Position numbers and translations under genes: made by a program. Source: Bradyrhizobium diazoefficiens (lineage in GTDB: Bacteria; Pseudomonadota; Alphaproteobacteria; Rhizobiales; Xanthobacteraceae). From it: 64,000 bases of DNA. The notes beneath the pieces were generated by a model. The model made no database searches. It was not told where the DNA came from and worked only from the letters and a program-made list of their open reading frames with translations. The stretch spans positions 310,001-374,000 of the forward strand of contig NZ_JAFCJJ010000005.1 of NCBI RefSeq assembly GCF_018131015.1, read 5' to 3'. Positions 44,246-51,972 of the stretch are shown here, in pieces (position 1 is the stretch's first letter; every line of letters starts with the position of its first letter).

Positions 44246-45574
44246 TCAGGCCACCTTCTTGATGGCGTCGCCGAGGATCGAGACCATCTGGTCGATATGG
44301 CTCTTCTCGACGATGAGGGGCGGCGACATCGCGAAAGAGTCGCCGCTCATGCGCAGGTATAGGCCGGTGTTGAAGCAGTCGACCATGACGTCATAGCCGC
44401 GCGCGCCGGCGACGCCGCCGCGCGGCGCCAGCTCGACCGCGCCCATCAGGCCGCAATTGCGGATGTCGACGACGTTGGGCAGACCTTTAAGCGAATGCAG
44501 CGCATCACGCCAGTATTCGGCGATCGAGGCACCGCGCGTGAGCAGGCCCTCGTCCTTGTAGATGTCGAGCGTGGCGATGCCGGCGGCGCAGGCGGTCGGA
44601 TGCGCCGAATAGGTGTAGCCGTGGAACAGCTCCATCTGGTTCTCCGGGCCGACCATGAGGCCGTCGTGAACCTTGCGGCTCGCGAACACCGCGCCGCAGG
44701 GAATGCTGCCGTTGGTGATGCCCTTGGCGGTCGTCATCAGGTCCGGCGTGACGCCGAAGAAGTTGGCGGCGAACGGCGTGCCGAGGCGGCCGAAGCCGGT
44801 GATGACCTCGTCGAAGATCAGCAGGATGCCGTGCTTGTCGCAGATCTCGCGCAGGCGCTGCAGATAGCCCTTCGGCGGCGGCAGCACCGCGGTCGAGCCC
44901 GGCACCGGTTCGACGATGACGGCGGCGATGGTCTCGGCGCCGTGCAAAGCCACGAGGCGCTCGAGATCGTCGGCGAGTTCGGCGCCGTGCTCGGGCTGAT
45001 CCTTAGCGAAGGCGTTACGGGAAAGATCATGGGTGTGGCGGATGTGGTCGACACCCGGCAGGTGGGTGGCGAAGGCGCGGCGGTTGGCGACCATGCCGCC
45101 AACCGACATGCCGCCGAAGCCGACGCCGTGATAGCCGCGCTCGCGGCCGATCAGGCGGGTGCGGCTCGACTGGCCGGTGGCGCGGTGATAGGCAAGCGCG
45201 ATCTTCAGCGCGGTGTCGACCGACTCGGAGCCGGAGTTGGTGAAGAAGATGCGATCGAGGCCCTTCGGCGCGATCTCGGCGAGGCGCTCGGCGAAGTCGA
45301 ACGCCAGCGGATGGCCCATCTGGAACGTCGGCGCGAAGTCCAGAGTCATGAGCTGGCGCTCGACCGCTGCCGCGATCTGCTTGCGGCCGTGGCCGGCATT
45401 GACGCACCAGAGGCCGGCGGAGCCGTCGATCACCTTGCGGCCGTCAACGGTGGTGTAGTGCATGCCTTCGGCCGAGGAGAACAGGCGCGGCGCCTTCTTG
45501 AACTGCCGGTTGGCCGTGAACGGCATCCAGAACGAGTCGGTCTTGATGGTGTTCGGAATCTGGTGAAGGGTCAC
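44246..45574 (-). CDS. Omega-amino acid:pyruvate aminotransferase (class III)
   Basis: A 442-aa PLP enzyme of the beta-alanine:pyruvate type. The start is a GTG at 45574, six bases after AAAGGAGCG; the longer ATG frame would put that site inside the coding region. SFWMPFTANRQFKKAPRLFS is the usual N-terminus. RGYHGVGFGGMSVGGM, LLIFDEVITGFGRLGT (PLP-binding Asp) and MTTAKGITNGSIPCGAVFAS (PLP Lys) are intact. It transfers amino groups from beta-alanine or similar omega-amino acids to pyruvate. It is divergent from the XRE-cupin regulator with a 154-base gap. Confidence 0.9.
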   Translation of the reverse strand: MTLHQIPNTIKTDSFWMPFTANRQFKKAPRLFSSAEGMHYTTVDGRKVIDGSAGLWCVNAGHGRKQIAAAVERQLMTLDFAPTFQMGHPLAFDFAERLAEIAPKGLDRIFFTNSGSESVDTALKIALAYHRATGQSSRTRLIGRERGYHGVGFGGMSVGGMVANRRAFATHLPGVDHIRHTHDLSRNAFAKDQPEHGAELADDLERLVALHGAETIAAVIVEPVPGSTAVLPPPKGYLQRLREICDKHGILLIFDEVITGFGRLGTPFAANFFGVTPDLMTTAKGITNGSIPCGAVFASRKVHDGLMVGPENQMELFHGYTYSAHPTACAAGIATLDIYKDEGLLTRGASIAEYWRDALHSLKGLPNVVDIRNCGLMGAVELAPRGGVAGARGYDVMVDCFNTGLYLRMSGDSFAMSPPLIVEKSHIDQMVSILGDAIKKVA

Positions 45575-45728
45575 GGGCCGCTCCTTTGCTGATCTCATAG
45601 CGAGCCACGGCTTCCAGAGGGCAACAAGTCTTTTTCTGTCGACCTGCAAGCCATTGATTTGACTGGGGCTGCTGGTCCATATTTGCGCGATCCGCAACAC
45701 TTGTAACACCCCAATACGGACTTCGGAC

Positions 45729-46277
45729 ATGAGCGTCGACATCGGCGGACGGCTGAGATTCATCCGCTCGCGCCACAAGCTGTCGCAGCGGGAGCTGGCG
45801 AAGCGCGCCGGCGTCACCAATTCGACGATCTCCCTGATCGAGTCCAACCAGATGAACCCCTCCGTCGGCGCGCTCAAGCGCATCCTCGACGGCATTCCGA
45901 TGGGGCTCGCCGAATTCTTCGCGCTCGAGCCGGAGACCCGGCGCAAGATCTTCTATCGGTCGGAGGAGCTGACCGAGGTCGGCAAGAAGCCGATCTCCTA
46001 CCGGCAGGTCGGCGACAATCTGTTCGGTCGCACCCTGCAGATCCTGAAAGAGCGCTACGAGCCCGGCAGCGACACCGGGCGCGTTCACCTCGTCCATGAC
46101 GGCGAGGAAGGCGGCATCGTGATCTCCGGCAAGCTCGAGGTCACCGTCGAGGACGAGCGGCGCATCCTCAATCCGGGCGATGCCTATTATTTCGAGAGCC
46201 GTCGCCCGCACCGTTTCCGCTGCGTCGGCGGCAAGCCGTGCGAGGTGATCTCGGCTTGCACGCCGCCGACGTTTTGA
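45729..46277 (+). CDS. XRE-cupin transcriptional regulator (PuuR-like)
   Basis: A 182-aa regulator. Residues about 8-62 are an XRE helix-turn-helix (LRFIRSRHKLSQRELAKRAG, then NSTISLIESNQMNPSVGALK). Residues about 110-180 are a cupin (HLVHDGEEGGIVISGKLEVT, PGDAYYFESRRPHRFRC). This arrangement is that of PuuR and related controllers of polyamine or amino-acid breakdown. It is transcribed away from the aminotransferase-dadA pair and most likely controls it. Effector unknown. It converges on the molybdoenzyme operon, 9 bases from its end. Confidence 0.9.
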   Translation: MSVDIGGRLRFIRSRHKLSQRELAKRAGVTNSTISLIESNQMNPSVGALKRILDGIPMGLAEFFALEPETRRKIFYRSEELTEVGKKPISYRQVGDNLFGRTLQILKERYEPGSDTGRVHLVHDGEEGGIVISGKLEVTVEDERRILNPGDAYYFESRRPHRFRCVGGKPCEVISACTPPTF

Positions 46278-46286
46278 GGACGTCTC

Positions 46287-48548
46287 CTAGAGGTCGGTCA
46301 GCAGCTCCTCGATCTTGATCGGGAAGCGGCGCACTCGTACCCCCGTGGCGTGCCAGACGGCGTTGGCGACGGCACCGGCGCTGCCGGTGATACCGATCTC
46401 GCCGACACCCTTGATGCCGAGCGCATTGACGTGCGGGTCGTGCTCCTCGACCGTGATCACGTCGAGCGGCGGCACGTCGGCATTCACGGGGATGTGGTAC
46501 TCGGCGAGATTGGCGTTCATGATCCGCCCCGAGCGGCGGTCGGTGATGGCTTCCTCGTGCAGCGCGAAGGACAAGCCCCAGATCATGCCGCCGTAGAGCT
46601 GGCTCCGCACCAGATGCGGATTGACGATCCGCCCCGCCGCGAAGGCGCCGACCATGCGGGCGACGCGGACCTGGCCGAGCTCGGGATCGACCTTCACCTC
46701 CGCGAATACCGCGCCATGGGCGTGCATCGCATAATCCTGCATCGCCGCAGGGTTCGGCGCGCCGGTGCCGCGCGCCTCGACCTCGACGAGGCCGGCGCGA
46801 GAGAGGATGTCGGCGTAGCTCTCGCTGCGGCTCGCGTCGTCGCGCCGGATCAGTTTGCCATCGCGCGCGATCACGCCGGCATTGCCGGCGCCGAACAGCG
46901 GCGAGCGCTCGTCGCCCGTGGCGAGATCGGCGAGTTTTGCGATCACGGCCGCGCCGGCGCTGTGGATCGCCGCACCCGCGGTTGCGGTGTGCGCCGAGCC
47001 GCCGGCAATGCCGGCATCGGGCAGGTCCGACGTGCCGGCCTTGAAATCGACGCGGTCGATATCGAGACCGACGGCATCGGCCGCGATCTGGGCGAGCGCC
47101 GTCCAGGCGCCCTGCCCCATGTCGTGCGCGCCGATCTCCATCGCGCCGCTGCCGTCGCGCCGGATCACCGCGCGCGCCTCTGCCTGGAACATCAGCGCCG
47201 GGAAGGTCGCCGTGCCCATGCCCCAGCCGACCAGCAGGCCGGCATCGTCGCGCATCTGCCGCGGCTCGCGCACACGCTGCGCCCAGCCGAAGCGCGCCGC
47301 GCCCTGCTCGTAGCAGGCGCGCAGCGCCTTCGAGGAGAACGGCCTGCCGGTGATTGGTTCGACCTCGGCGTAGTTCTTCAGCCGAAAGGCGAGCGGATCG
47401 AGCCCACAGGCCCACGCCATCTCGTCGATCGCGCTTTCCAGCGCAAGCGATCCGGTCGCCTCGCCGGGCGCGCGCATGAACAGCGGCGTGCCGGTGTTGA
47501 CGCGCACCGCATCATGCGAGGTGCGGATCGCAGGCGCCGCATACAGCGTGTGCGAGGCATCGGCCGCGGGCTCGTAGAAATCGTCGAAGGTGCTCGACAC
47601 GGTTCTGGCGTGGTGGTCGATCGCGGTCAGGCGGCCCTCGCCGTCGGCGCCGATGCGCAGGCGCTGGCGGGTCGGCGCGCGATGGCCGACCGGGCCAAAC
47701 ATCTGCTCGCGGCGCAGCACGAGCTTGACCGGCTTGCCGACCAGCTTCGCGGCCATGATGCCGAGGGTCGGCGGCCCCGCCATCAGGCCCTTGGAGCCAA
47801 AGCCGCCGCCAAGGAAGGGGCTACGGATGTGGATCTTGTCGTGCGCGATGCCGAACAGCTCGGCGATGCGCGCCAGCGACAGCATCAGGCCCTGGGTCGG
47901 CATGTCGATCGACAGATGGTCGCCGTCCCAGTGCGCGACGATGGCATGCGGCTCCATCGCGTTGTGATATTGCGGCGGCGTCTCGTAAGTCGCGTCGATC
48001 TGCTTCTCGGCCGAGGCAAGGCCGGCTTCGACGTCGCCGCGGTGATTTTCGGTCGGGTTGCCGACGCCGACGACCGGCGGCACGTAGCTTTCACCGGCAT
48101 CGAGGCCGACCAGCGCGGGCAGCGCCTCGTAGCGCGGCGCCAGCAGCACCGCGCCTTCCGTCGCGGCCTCCAGCGTCTCGGCGATCACGACGGCGATCGG
48201 CTGATTGGCGTAGCGGACCTCGTTGCTCTGCAACACCTCCATCCGGAACACGAACGGGTTGGTCTTGACTTCAGGATCGACCGCGAGCGGCGGCTTGTGG
48301 TCCGGCGTCATGACGTCGACGACGCCGGGATGACGTTTTGCGGCAGCGATATCGAGCGAGGTGACGCGTCCGCGCGCGATGCTCGACACCGCCATCACCG
48401 CGAACAGCATGCCGGGCGGATGGTTATCGGCGGCATAGGTCGCTTGCCCCTTGACCTTGAGGACGCCGTCGCGGCGGGTCAGCGGCTGGCCGATATTCGA
48501 GCCGTGGCGCAGATGCGCGGGCGCGCTGGTGAGATTGAGCTCAGGCAT
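46287..48548 (-). CDS. Xanthine-dehydrogenase-family molybdopterin subunit
   Basis: A 753-aa molybdenum-binding subunit. Typical elements are GKPVKLVLRREQMFGPVGHR, FLGGGFGSKGLMAGP in the cofactor region, MRAPGEATGSLALESAIDEM, AAIHSAGAAVIAKLA, and the catalytic Glu in GVGEIGITGSAGAVANAVWH near the end. The order large subunit last, behind FAD and 2Fe-2S subunits, and the overall size resemble PaoC/YagR aldehyde oxidoreductases. It oxidises an aldehyde or aromatic heterocycle; the substrate is not determined. The ATG overlaps the FAD-subunit stop by 8 bases. Confidence 0.9.
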   Translation of the reverse strand: MPELNLTSAPAHLRHGSNIGQPLTRRDGVLKVKGQATYAADNHPPGMLFAVMAVSSIARGRVTSLDIAAAKRHPGVVDVMTPDHKPPLAVDPEVKTNPFVFRMEVLQSNEVRYANQPIAVVIAETLEAATEGAVLLAPRYEALPALVGLDAGESYVPPVVGVGNPTENHRGDVEAGLASAEKQIDATYETPPQYHNAMEPHAIVAHWDGDHLSIDMPTQGLMLSLARIAELFGIAHDKIHIRSPFLGGGFGSKGLMAGPPTLGIMAAKLVGKPVKLVLRREQMFGPVGHRAPTRQRLRIGADGEGRLTAIDHHARTVSSTFDDFYEPAADASHTLYAAPAIRTSHDAVRVNTGTPLFMRAPGEATGSLALESAIDEMAWACGLDPLAFRLKNYAEVEPITGRPFSSKALRACYEQGAARFGWAQRVREPRQMRDDAGLLVGWGMGTATFPALMFQAEARAVIRRDGSGAMEIGAHDMGQGAWTALAQIAADAVGLDIDRVDFKAGTSDLPDAGIAGGSAHTATAGAAIHSAGAAVIAKLADLATGDERSPLFGAGNAGVIARDGKLIRRDDASRSESYADILSRAGLVEVEARGTGAPNPAAMQDYAMHAHGAVFAEVKVDPELGQVRVARMVGAFAAGRIVNPHLVRSQLYGGMIWGLSFALHEEAITDRRSGRIMNANLAEYHIPVNADVPPLDVITVEEHDPHVNALGIKGVGEIGITGSAGAVANAVWHATGVRVRRFPIKIEELLTDL

Positions 48549-49596
48549 GGATCGCTCCGGACGTCGAGGCAAGGGGGGAGGCCGGGAGCGCGGGAATGCG
48601 CGCGGGCGTCCCGGCAGCGGCAAGGGTCAGCGCGCGGACGACGATGCGGCGCGCGAGCTCGATCTTGAAGGCGTTGTCGCCGGACGGCTTTGCGTCGGCG
48701 AGCGCGCGCCGGGCGGCTTCCCGGAAGACGTCCTTTGCGGGCGTGGCGCCCTTGAGCAGGTCTTCCGCGGCGCGGGCGCGCCAGGGTCTTGCGGCGACGC
48801 CGCCGAGTGCGAGCCGCACGTCCCTGATCCTGCCGTTCTCGATCCGCAGCGCGGCCGCAGCCGAGACGACGGCAAAGGCGTAGGAGGTCCGCTCGCGAAC
48901 CTTGAGGTAGCGCGCATGCGCGGCAAACTCGCGCGCAGCCGGCGGCAGGCGCACCGCGACGATGAGGTCGCCGGGCTCCAGCGCAGTTTCGCGCGCGGGC
49001 GTCTCGCCGGGCAGACGGTGCAGGTCGTCGAGCGCGATCTCGCGCCGGCCAGCCCTGCCTTCGATCTCGACGATGGCGTCGAGCGCGACCAGCGGCACGC
49101 AGAAGTCGGACGGATGCGTGGCGATGCAGCTCTCGCTCCAGCCGAGCACGGCGTGGGTGCGGTTCTCGCCGCCGCGGGCATCGCAGCCGCTGCCGGCCTC
49201 GCGCTTGTTGCAGCGGCTGGCGGTGTCGTAGAAGTAGGCGCAACGCGTCCGCTGCAGAAGATTGCCGCCGACGGTCGCGGCATTGCGCAGTTGCGCCGAC
49301 GCGCCGGAGAGAAGCGCTTCGGCGACGGCGGGATAGCATCTTGCAAACTCCGCATCATGCGCGAGATCGGCATTGCTGACGAGCGCGCCGATACGCAAAC
49401 TGCCGTCAGCGAGACGCTCGATCCTGTCGAGCCCGTCGAGATGCGTGATATCGACCAGCCGATCCGGACGGCTGACGCCGCCCTTCATCAGATCGAGCAG
49501 GTTGGTGCCGGCGGCGAGATAGGCAGCACCGGGCCTTGCGGCGGCGGCAACGGCCTCGGCGACGCTGGCCGGCCTGACATATTCGAATTGTTTCAT
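48541..49596 (-). CDS. Molybdenum hydroxylase FAD-binding subunit
   Basis: A 351-aa subunit of the same complex. MKQFEYVRPASVAEAVAAAA followed by AAYLAAGTNLLDLMKGGVSR is the FAD-binding start; NAATVGGNLLQRTRCAYFYD and SRCNKREAGSGCDARGGENR are typical of the PaoB/YagS type, whose cysteines in this segment hold an extra [4Fe-4S] cluster. The ATG follows AGAGGCG and overlaps the stop of the 2Fe-2S subunit gene (ATGA). It passes electrons between the iron-sulfur subunit and FAD. Confidence 0.9.
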   Translation of the reverse strand: MKQFEYVRPASVAEAVAAAARPGAAYLAAGTNLLDLMKGGVSRPDRLVDITHLDGLDRIERLADGSLRIGALVSNADLAHDAEFARCYPAVAEALLSGASAQLRNAATVGGNLLQRTRCAYFYDTASRCNKREAGSGCDARGGENRTHAVLGWSESCIATHPSDFCVPLVALDAIVEIEGRAGRREIALDDLHRLPGETPARETALEPGDLIVAVRLPPAAREFAAHARYLKVRERTSYAFAVVSAAAALRIENGRIRDVRLALGGVAARPWRARAAEDLLKGATPAKDVFREAARRALADAKPSGDNAFKIELARRIVVRALTLAAAGTPARIPALPASPLASTSGAIHA

Positions 49597-50090
49597 GCGG
49601 AGCGCCTCTGGTTGGATTCGTCCATGCCGGCCTGCGCCTCGCGCACGGCATCGACGATGCCGGCATAGGCGCCGCAGCGGCAGAGATTGCCGCTCATGCA
49701 TTCGCGGATGCGCTCGGGATCATCGCCCGCCTGGCCCTCACGCATCATGCCGATCGCGCTCATGATCTGGCCCGGCGTGCAGAAGCCGCACTGGAAACCG
49801 TCATGAGCGATAAAGGCGGCCTGCAGGGGATGAAGCTGGTCGCCGCGCGCAACGCCTTCGATGGTGAGGATGTCGGCGCCGTCATGGCTGATGGCGAGCG
49901 CGAGGCAGGAGTTGATGCGCTTGCCGTCGACGAGGATGGTGCAGGCGCCGCACTGGCCACGGTCGCAGCCCTTCTTGGTTCCGGTGAGATGGAGGCGCTC
50001 ACGCAGGAGATCGAGCAGCGTGACGCGCACATCGTCGAGGACGAAGTCGCGCCGCGCACCGTTCACGGTGAGGCTGATGGAGTGGTTCAT
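49593..50090 (-). CDS. Molybdenum hydroxylase 2Fe-2S subunit
   Basis: A 165-aa subunit with two [2Fe-2S] domains. The plant-ferredoxin-type site is GCDRGQCGACTILVDGKRIN (four cysteines with the one in NSCLAL), and the second is CGFCTPGQ with CMSGNLCRCGAY. First gene of the three-gene operon; PaoA-type proteins often carry a Tat signal, absent here, so the complex is probably cytoplasmic. No PaoD/XdhC-type molybdenum-insertion chaperone gene is seen in the window. Confidence 0.93.
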   Translation of the reverse strand: MNHSISLTVNGARRDFVLDDVRVTLLDLLRERLHLTGTKKGCDRGQCGACTILVDGKRINSCLALAISHDGADILTIEGVARGDQLHPLQAAFIAHDGFQCGFCTPGQIMSAIGMMREGQAGDDPERIRECMSGNLCRCGAYAGIVDAVREAQAGMDESNQRRSA

Positions 50091-50199
50091 ACAGGGCTCC
50101 GATCAGATTTGGACATGAGTCATCACGCAGCGTGCCACCGCCGTGGCCGCCGTTGATCTGCATCGCTCGGGCGGAAGCCGAGCCGACACCCGCCAAAAT

Positions 50200-50216
50200 A
50201 CGGAGGCATCCTCCGT
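50200..50216. promoter_or_regulatory. Palindromic operator candidate for the TetR regulator
   Basis: ACGGAGG (50200-50206) and CCTCCGT (50210-50216) form a perfect 7-bp inverted repeat with a 3-bp CAT spacer, flanked by A/T bases on both sides. It lies in the 237-base gap between the divergent molybdoenzyme operon and the TetR gene, about 110 bases from each start. The arrangement is that of TetR operators controlling a neighbour and themselves. Confidence 0.6.
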
Positions 50217-50327
50217 TTAACAAGGGAGGCCCAAAAATATCGGAATCGGTCAAATGCCCGTGCGCAAACAACGCGGTGCAGCCGCCCGAGGGTTCAATCT
50301 AACCAATTCGTGATCTACATTGCCGGC

Positions 50328-50966
50328 ATGGACGACCACGCCGACCAGATCCGCAAGCCGCGCGCCGATGCCGTGCGCAACCGCGAGCGCGTGCTCGAAG
50401 CGGCAAAGGCCGTGTTCAACGCCGGCGGCCCCGAAGCGAGCCTGGAGGCCGTGGCAAAGCGCGCCGGCGTCGGCATCGGCACGCTCTACCGGCATTTCCC
50501 GACGCGCGAGGATCTGTTCGAGGCGGTGTACCGGCGCGAGGTCGAGCAGCTCGGTGAACTTGCCGAGCAATTGAAGAATGCGAAGGACCCGGTCGACGCC
50601 TTGCGGCGCTGGCTGCGCTCCAACGTCGAGTTCGTGGCCACCAAGAAGGGCATGTCGGCCGCGCTGGCGCTGACGTTCCAGAGCACCTCGGACCTCGCGG
50701 CGTTCTCGATGGACCGGCTGACCAAGGCGATCGGCTCGCTGCTCGACCGCGCGGTGGCGGCCGGGCAGATGCGCGGCGATGTCAGCCCGGAGGATCTGCT
50801 CAGGACCCTCGTCGGCATGTGCTACATTAATGACCAGCCCGGCTGGCAATCCTCGGTGCTGCGCATGCTCGACGTGTTCGTCGACGGGCTGCGCGTACGG
50901 CCGGCGAGCAAGGCCAGGGCACGCGTTGCCAAGCCGGCGAAACGGGTCGCGAAGCGGCAGCGATAA
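50328..50966 (+). CDS. TetR family transcriptional regulator
   Basis: A 212-aa repressor-type regulator. Residues about 12-60 are the TetR DNA-binding region (VRNRERVLEAAKAVFNAGGP, ASLEAVAKRAGVGIGTLYRH, FPTREDLFEAVYRREVE). The rest is the helical ligand and dimer domain, with a basic Arg/Lys tail. The ATG at 50328 is preferred; a GTG at 50310 is in frame. It is divergent from the molybdoenzyme operon with a palindromic site in the gap, so it probably represses that operon until an aldehyde or aromatic inducer binds. Confidence 0.88.
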   Translation: MDDHADQIRKPRADAVRNRERVLEAAKAVFNAGGPEASLEAVAKRAGVGIGTLYRHFPTREDLFEAVYRREVEQLGELAEQLKNAKDPVDALRRWLRSNVEFVATKKGMSAALALTFQSTSDLAAFSMDRLTKAIGSLLDRAVAAGQMRGDVSPEDLLRTLVGMCYINDQPGWQSSVLRMLDVFVDGLRVRPASKARARVAKPAKRVAKRQR

Positions 50967-51019
50967 CCGCAAGGATGTGCTAGGATCAGCTCTGCCGGGA
51001 AATCAGCGCGGAGCCCGCC

Positions 51020-51427
51020 ATGCGCATCGCAGCCTTGCTCGTCGCCCTCAGTATTGCCCTCAGCGCCGCTCCGGCATTCGCCGACGATATCGCAACGGCG
51101 CAAGGCATCATCCGCGCCCAGGAGCAGGCGTTCAGCCGCGACGATGCGGCGGCCGCCTATTCCTACGCGGCACCGGCCATTCGGGAGATCTTCCCCGCGC
51201 CCGACATCTTCATGTCGATGGTTCAGAAGGGCTACGCGCCGGTCTACCGCCACAAGAGTTTTGAGTTCGGCGACAGCAAGATCGACGGCGACTGGATCGC
51301 TCAGCACGTCCACATCATCGACGCCAATGGCGAAGCCTGGGAAGCGCTCTACACGCTCGAGCAGCAGGCCGACGGCAGCTACAAGATCACGGGATGCTCG
51401 CTGCTGAAGGCGGGACAGGCGGTTTAG
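51020..51427 (+). CDS. DUF4864 family secreted protein
   Basis: A 135-aa protein with signal peptide MRIAALLVALSIALSAAPAF (cleavage after ADD region). The mature protein follows the DUF4864 pattern: AQGIIRAQEQAFSRDDAAAA, YSYAAPAIREIFPAPDIFM, then YRHKSFEFGD and EALYTLEQQADGSYKITGC. The fold is NTF2-like. The function is unknown. It starts 53 bases after the TetR gene and converges on lspA. Confidence 0.85.
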   Translation: MRIAALLVALSIALSAAPAFADDIATAQGIIRAQEQAFSRDDAAAAYSYAAPAIREIFPAPDIFMSMVQKGYAPVYRHKSFEFGDSKIDGDWIAQHVHIIDANGEAWEALYTLEQQADGSYKITGCSLLKAGQAV

Positions 51428-51436
51428 GTCATCGTC

Positions 51437-51967
51437 TCATGAACCGTGTCGCGGCGGCTCCTGACTCTCGGCGCTGACGCCCGACGTATCGAGAAACGTG
51501 GACGCCAAGATCGCGACGACGCCCATCGTGATCGCGGTGTCGGCGACATTGAACACGGCGAACGACCACGCTCCCCAGGAAACGTGGACGAAGTCGATCA
51601 CCGCGCCGAGCCGCGCGCGATCCAGCATGTTGCCGAGCGCGCCACCGATGATCAGCGCAAGTCCGAATGCCTGGATCGGCTGGCTCGACGGCACGCGGCT
51701 GAGCCACCAGACCAACAGCGCACAGGCCAGCAGGGAGAGCGCAACCAGCGGCCAACGCTGGGCGTCATCCGCAAAGCTGAGAAAGCTGAACGAGATGCCT
51801 TTGTTGTGGGACAGCACGAGATCGACTGACGGCAGTGCGCCGGACGACAGGATGACCATCGGCCGACCGGGCTCCAGTGAACTGACGACGAGTTGCTTCG
51901 TGACCTGATCCAGCAGGACGATAACCAGGATCAACCCAATCCAGCGCAGTGACGGCATCCGGGACAC
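51437..51967 (-). CDS. lspA: Signal peptidase II (prolipoprotein peptidase)
   Basis: A 176-aa membrane aspartic protease with about four transmembrane helices. Catalytic Asp125 is in GNMLDRARLGAVIDFVHV and Asp143 in FNVADTAITMG; NKGISFSFLS is the usual N-terminal motif with the Asn replacing a conserved segment of NxGxAF. The enzyme cleaves lipoprotein signal peptides before the lipidated Cys. It starts 5 bases after the MFS gene stop, an unusual place, since housekeeping lspA normally sits by ileS. It may be a second, specialised copy. Confidence 0.85.
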   Translation of the reverse strand: MSRMPSLRWIGLILVIVLLDQVTKQLVVSSLEPGRPMVILSSGALPSVDLVLSHNKGISFSFLSFADDAQRWPLVALSLLACALLVWWLSRVPSSQPIQAFGLALIIGGALGNMLDRARLGAVIDFVHVSWGAWSFAVFNVADTAITMGVVAILASTFLDTSGVSAESQEPPRHGS

Positions 51968-51972
51968 GCGTC

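Noticed and set aside
45655..45690. TTGACT...TATTTG as a sigma-70 promoter of the XRE-cupin gene
   Set aside because: Spacing is 15 bases rather than 16-18 and the -10 match is poor.
46350..48668. 772-codon plus-strand frame opposite the molybdopterin subunit
   Set aside because: Shadow frame; the minus strand encodes an intact xanthine-dehydrogenase-family protein.
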